A stretch of DNA of 22,735 nt, taken from positions 1 to 22,735 of the IMG/VR virus record IMGVR_UViG_3300028536_000160; one strand, given 5' to 3'. A program made the translations under genes and the position numbers. Source of the stretch: a virus. A model generated the notes under the pieces. The model worked only from the letters and a program-made list of their open reading frames with translations. It was not told the DNA's origin and did not search any database. Shown here piece by piece: positions 19,052-22,735 of this stretch (its first letter is position 1; the number at the start of each line of letters is the position of its first letter).

Positions 19052-22000
19052 TTACCTACCCAGGCAGAAGATTGACAAACATAAAGCGTATTAGGAGCAC
19101 CGCCAGTATTCGAATAAAGCGACCCGCTCACGCATGGCGGAGTTGGCGCAGAAGCTCCAAATGTCCAGCTTGGACCGGAAGTACCCAAAGTAATTCCGGC
19201 CAGGAAATAATGCGGGACATTCGAGATCACGGCATTAGGCTCCCAGGTCAGCTCACTCACCATGCCGCCACCGCCAGCTGCATTCTGCGCGCGTAGATTC
19301 CCAGCGACAGATACTTGGCCCCCAGAGGGAGTTGATATTTGCTGAGCCACGATATCTACGCCAGTGATGAAGCCATCGGCGTTCGTGAATCCTTGCCCGG
19401 CTGCATCGTAGACTTCAAAGGAGATCGGGCCGCAGAGCGAGCCGTTAGTAAGCCTGCCCGGAGTTCCCTGCGTGCCACTGGCGCAGCGGATACGGTATTT
19501 GGGAATCGCAGCATAGCCAGTGGACTGTTTGATGGTCATGTTCTGGTAATCGACTGAGGCCCCCATGATCCCGCCCGGATCGAGATAGTCAGTAATGCCA
19601 TTCTCGTAGATATTTCCTTGCTGTGTGAAGGGGAAATTCCCGGTCAAGGCCGATTCGTAGAGCACCGCCGAAGTGATGCTGGCATCGGTCGTCGAGAATT
19701 TGTTGTTGTGGATGTCTATCGACTGCAGAACTTGCGGGATGAATGAGAATGGATGCAAATCGATGGCAGAATGTATGCCCTGAATCGGGTTGATGTTTGT
19801 GAATTGCACGTTGTCCACAGTGACATGATCGCAGTTGCTGATAAGCATGCGCACGCCGACCATATGGCCATGGCTTACGCTGACATCCTTACAGGTAGCT
19901 GGCTGGCTGCTTGCGCCTACTTCTAATAGCTGATCGAAGCCAGAGATATCCTGCGGCGTCACTCCGGGAGCTACTGCCGTAGGATCGAACTCGAAGTTGC
20001 TCAGTTGGTTGTGCTGCGGCATAACCGTAGTAACGCCTACAATGTCGAAGCCGATGAAGCCGAACTGGGGGCCATTTGCGCCCTTGATAACGATCTGGTC
20101 CGCATCGCAGCTTATGCAGTCGGCCATATCGATGCCGCCTGCCGTAGCACGCGGTGTCTTACCCCAGTATGGACGTCCTAGCAATGTCATGCGCGACAAG
20201 TGGCAGTTCACGCATCTACCCGTCGCAAATGAGTCAGAGTAATCGGAAATCAGGCCATCTGAGACAAAGACATTCGTAGTCGGATTGAGGATTACCTGTT
20301 GTTGCGGTACGCCGCTTGCCCCTGAACCACCTGTTCCGCTCAGCGCGACAGTAGGAGCAGGATCGCCAGCCACGTAATATCCAGTGCCCTTGTTCGTCAT
20401 CGTGGTGCCAATCCACACGCCGTTTCCAATTCCAACCGAACAGGTAGCAGGCGGAATGGTAATCGAGCCGCCACCGCCCATTGTGCAAGTTGGCGCGGTA
20501 TAGCTAGACGTCACATTCGTGAATTGAATCTTCTGGACATAGAAAGTTACAACCAGGGTCAACTGCGGGGCAGTTACCTGCGTGCCGGAAGTCAGATTAA
20601 GCTGATAGGTAGTCTGCGATGCGAAATAGCCATCGCCGCCTACAAGAGTTCCCGTCTGGCATCCGGTAAGCGCGCCAGCGGCAAACTGCGCTGGGCAAGT
20701 AGCTCCTGTGCCGCCTAACTGTGTCAGAACAAGCGTGTCGGTATTGGCATAGTTCTCGCCAGCATTCCTCACACTGCATCCGGCCCCTACACCACCAGGG
20801 CCGACCGTGAGCACAACGAAAGCCCCTGTACCCGTTGCCGAAGTTGGCGTGCCTGTCACATAACCAGAGATGTATCCTGTACCACCAGTAAATGAGCATG
20901 AAGTAAGTCCGCCACCGCTATAAACCCCAATAAGTGTTGCGCCTGTGCCGGGCTGATTATTCCAAGTCAAAGTCCCAGCAGGAGAGCCTGTAAATGAACC
21001 GCCATTCTGAGTCGTAACCGAAGTACCCTGACCCGAAATGGTTGCTGATGCAGTTGTGTTCTTTCCAGTAGCGTCGGTAATCTTGATCCACGGCGGTCCA
21101 TTGAAATCGTGCGCTGTGGTCAGCAGGGTCAAATTGTTCGGCACGCCATTCGCGATAATAGGTGTTCCTGTGGCCTGTATGCCGCCTGCATGGGGTGCAG
21201 AATAAGTTAATACAGCAGTACCATTGGTCGGATATCCTGTGCCGCCATTGGCAATAGAGTTTCCTCCTATGCCGGGCGCAAAAACACCACCTTCATCAAT
21301 CGATCCCGCTTCGCATCCATAGTTAGGGTTTACTGTATCGCAGTCTTCTACCTTGAAGTTATGGACCCAAAGATTATTGACTGAGCGAAAGTCAAAAGGA
21401 CGGCTCATCCCATGCTCAAATACCACATTCCACATGCGGATATCGCCTGTGGATGCTCCGGTAGGATCGCTTTTTACTTCGGCATAGAAGCAGGTAAGCT
21501 CGGGGCAGGTCTGATGTGTTCGGTTTCCATCGAAATAAAGGTCATGCAGCGAGATATATTTCGAGGGCTGGCGTACATAGATGAGAGTTTGGATATTCGT
21601 TCCATCGCCACGCTTGAAGCTGCAAACATCGCCTTGCGTTCCCCCAAAAATCGAGCTGTTATCGCCTTGGATATCAATAACGCCTGCTGTCTGGCCCTGA
21701 TCTTGCCCAGTCATCGTAAAGGTGGACCCGGAGCAATCAAGGGCAGTCGTGGCCGGAAGGATAATCTGCGAAACGATGTTCCCATTCAGGCCGCGCGTGA
21801 CGACTAAACCACCAGCCCCAGCGGCGGTGATGGCATTGGCAATCTTCTGTCCGGCATCCGCGCCAGTTTCCGTTGCCGCATAGACTACCTTGGGAGCAGA
21901 ATTTCCCCCTGTGCCGGATTGGAGGATGTCATAAGGTCCAAAGGTTCCCCATGAGGCCTTAACAGTGTAAGTTATGTGCGTCTGAGTGGCGGCGTTATAC

Positions 22001-22320
22001 CAAAATCCAAATGTCCCCTGCAATCCAGTCGTCGAGATACATGCAGTGCTTCCAGGTGCCGTCAATGGCGCTGTAGATGGGCAAGGAGTGCTCAGAGAGG
22101 AGTCGGTATAGGTGATGATCTTATTGGTGCAAACGCCTGCGGTGATGGCGGCAGGGAAGCCGCAGACCGATACATTTGCATTGGTGACGGCAAGCACATT
22201 TGGGAGTGAGCCGGGCGGGACAGGGTTAGAAGTCGTTGTGACCGTAGGAAGGTCATACCGCGCTGGTATTTGGGCAGCCGCAAGCGGAGAAAGCAATAAA
22301 AGCAGGATGAGTTTTTTCAC
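19048..22320 (-). CDS. Beta-helix tailspike-like protein with signal peptide
   Basis: 1090 residues from a GTG at 22320 with AGGAG five bases before. The N-terminus is a textbook Sec signal peptide (MKKLILLLLLSPLAAAQIP). Residues 30-140 are a beta-rich attachment domain. From 145 a pectate-lyase-type right-handed beta-helix begins (DAGQKIANAITAAGAGGLVV; YISLHDLYFDGNRTHQ), pauses at about 345, and resumes at about 685-910 (VFVSDGLISDYSDSFATGRC; DNVQFTNINPIQG; IDIHNNKFS). The interruption (355-680) is Gly/Thr-rich with GGTGY repeats. The C-terminus carries a CQSxxW module (LYVCQSSAWVGK). Probably binds or degrades host surface polysaccharide. The catalytic residues are not identified. Confidence 0.82.
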   Translation of the reverse strand: MKKLILLLLLSPLAAAQIPARYDLPTVTTTSNPVPPGSLPNVLAVTNANVSVCGFPAAITAGVCTNKIITYTDSSLSTPCPSTAPLTAPGSTACISTTGLQGTFGFWYNAATQTHITYTVKASWGTFGPYDILQSGTGGNSAPKVVYAATETGADAGQKIANAITAAGAGGLVVTRGLNGNIVSQIILPATTALDCSGSTFTMTGQDQGQTAGVIDIQGDNSSIFGGTQGDVCSFKRGDGTNIQTLIYVRQPSKYISLHDLYFDGNRTHQTCPELTCFYAEVKSDPTGASTGDIRMWNVVFEHGMSRPFDFRSVNNLWVHNFKVEDCDTVNPNYGCEAGSIDEGGVFAPGIGGNSIANGGTGYPTNGTAVLTYSAPHAGGIQATGTPIIANGVPNNLTLLTTAHDFNGPPWIKITDATGKNTTASATISGQGTSVTTQNGGSFTGSPAGTLTWNNQPGTGATLIGVYSGGGLTSCSFTGGTGYISGYVTGTPTSATGTGAFVVLTVGPGGVGAGCSVRNAGENYANTDTLVLTQLGGTGATCPAQFAAGALTGCQTGTLVGGDGYFASQTTYQLNLTSGTQVTAPQLTLVVTFYVQKIQFTNVTSSYTAPTCTMGGGGSITIPPATCSVGIGNGVWIGTTMTNKGTGYYVAGDPAPTVALSGTGGSGASGVPQQQVILNPTTNVFVSDGLISDYSDSFATGRCVNCHLSRMTLLGRPYWGKTPRATAGGIDMADCISCDADQIVIKGANGPQFGFIGFDIVGVTTVMPQHNQLSNFEFDPTAVAPGVTPQDISGFDQLLEVGASSQPATCKDVSVSHGHMVGVRMLISNCDHVTVDNVQFTNINPIQGIHSAIDLHPFSFIPQVLQSIDIHNNKFSTTDASITSAVLYESALTGNFPFTQQGNIYENGITDYLDPGGIMGASVDYQNMTIKQSTGYAAIPKYRIRCASGTQGTPGRLTNGSLCGPISFEVYDAAGQGFTNADGFITGVDIVAQQISTPSGGQVSVAGNLRAQNAAGGGGMVSELTWEPNAVISNVPHYFLAGITLGTSGPSWTFGASAPTPPCVSGSLYSNTGGAPNTLYVCQSSAWVGK

Positions 22321-22327
22321 TTTTCTC

Positions 22328-22639
22328 CTAGGAAATTTGGCTGATTACGGTGTAAATGCTGTAGGTTGGCATTCCAGATGTTACCTTCGCCGAAATAGAA
22401 ATATCCATTGTCTGACGTGCTCGGATAAGCAATGCGGCTGACCACAAACCATTGTGCGATATAGATTGGGGGCCAAAATCATCCGTATAGCTCAACGTAG
22501 TTGCAATCCATCCACCATGATTTTCGATATAGGCTCTGATGAAAAATAGTCCATCTGCGGAAGGCGTATATAAGGCGGTATCTGGCAAATCTGCCGTCTG
22601 AGTGACGATGCTATTAGAGGCAACAATGGTTTCAGTCAT
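22328..22639 (-). CDS. Tail-associated hypothetical protein
   Basis: 103 residues starting MTETIVASNSIVTQTADLPD, with a beta-rich, jelly-roll-like pattern (LFFIRAYIENHGGWIATTLS; LIRARQTMDISISAKVTSGM). No signal peptide. Its ATG abuts the stop of the upstream partial gene (TAAATG), and the tailspike gene starts eight bases after it. Probably a minor tail or fibre-associated protein, by position only. Confidence 0.65.
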   Translation of the reverse strand: MTETIVASNSIVTQTADLPDTALYTPSADGLFFIRAYIENHGGWIATTLSYTDDFGPQSISHNGLWSAALLIRARQTMDISISAKVTSGMPTYSIYTVISQIS

Positions 22640-22735
22640 TTACCACCCCACCGCAATCCATCGTGCCCCATCGCCACTGCCATCGGACTGCAAGGTAAAT
22701 GAGCTTGTGCTTATGACCCTTACAGAGACAATTCT
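22640..22735 (-). CDS. C-terminal end of an upstream tail gene (cut by window edge)
   Basis: 31 codons plus TAA are visible: RIVSVRVISTSSFTLQSDGS, then GDGARWIAVGW. The short beta-strand-like end with Trp-Ile-Ala-Val resembles the C-termini of phage tail proteins. The gene continues beyond the window; no family can be named. Confidence 0.55.
   Translation of the reverse strand, partial: RIVSVRVISTSSFTLQSDGSGDGARWIAVGW

Noticed and set aside
16589-22320. Diversity-generating retroelement acting on the tail genes
   Set aside because: No reverse transcriptase, template repeat or adenine-biased variable repeat pair was seen in the window.

Overview
The window looks like part of a tailed-phage genome (Caudoviricetes), either a free phage or a prophage. 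It carries a terminase small subunit at the left edge, a primase-helicase and initiator module, an ERF/YqaJ/VRR-NUC recombination module, a GH24 endolysin with small membrane proteins, and two very large tail fibre or tailspike genes. No integrase, tRNA, insertion sequence or CRISPR array was seen. GC content is near 50 %. The host is probably Gram-negative, because there is a lysis-region lipoprotein and several Sec signal peptides. Signal peptides ending in Ala-Gln and a 186-residue membrane/secreted protein resemble what is common in Acidobacteriota, so that phylum is my best guess, but it is an inference.

Layout from left to right. (1) 1-1747, minus strand: the terminase small subunit (cut by the window edge), preceded in transcription order by several small unknown genes. 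(2) 1776-5009, plus strand: an operon of about a dozen small genes, many overlapping by ATGA. It encodes several Cys-rich (zinc-ribbon-like) microproteins, an alanine-repeat protein, one exported protein and a stand-alone LuxR-type helix-turn-helix. (3) 10721-5006, minus strand: the replication/recombination operon. It starts with a ribbon-helix-helix-like protein, then VRR-NUC nuclease, ERF annealing protein, YqaJ exonuclease, six small coupled genes (several Cys-rich), a DUF1376 initiator-like protein, a TOPRIM primase-RecA-like helicase and a 60-residue tail gene. (4) 10816-14032, plus strand: a second operon of small accessory genes (DUF551, coiled-coil/zinc protein, secreted protein) ending in a clear rho-independent terminator. 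(5) 22735-14117, minus strand: late genes, with tail proteins, beta-helix tailspike, SGNH-hydrolase fibre, XhlA-like protein, endolysin, holin-like protein, lipoprotein and Ig-like protein.

Two control regions stand out. Between operons 3 and 4, two back-to-back sigma70-type promoters have their -35 boxes as the two arms of a perfect 7+7 palindrome, and the leftward transcript appears to be leaderless. Inside the DUF1376 gene, repeated TTGGTTGAAG-type iterons lie next to AT-rich DNA, resembling the lambda arrangement in which the origin sits inside the initiator gene.

Most small genes have no recognisable family. Starts were chosen from Shine-Dalgarno (SD) position and stop/start overlap. 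All calls come from reading the sequence alone, with no database search.
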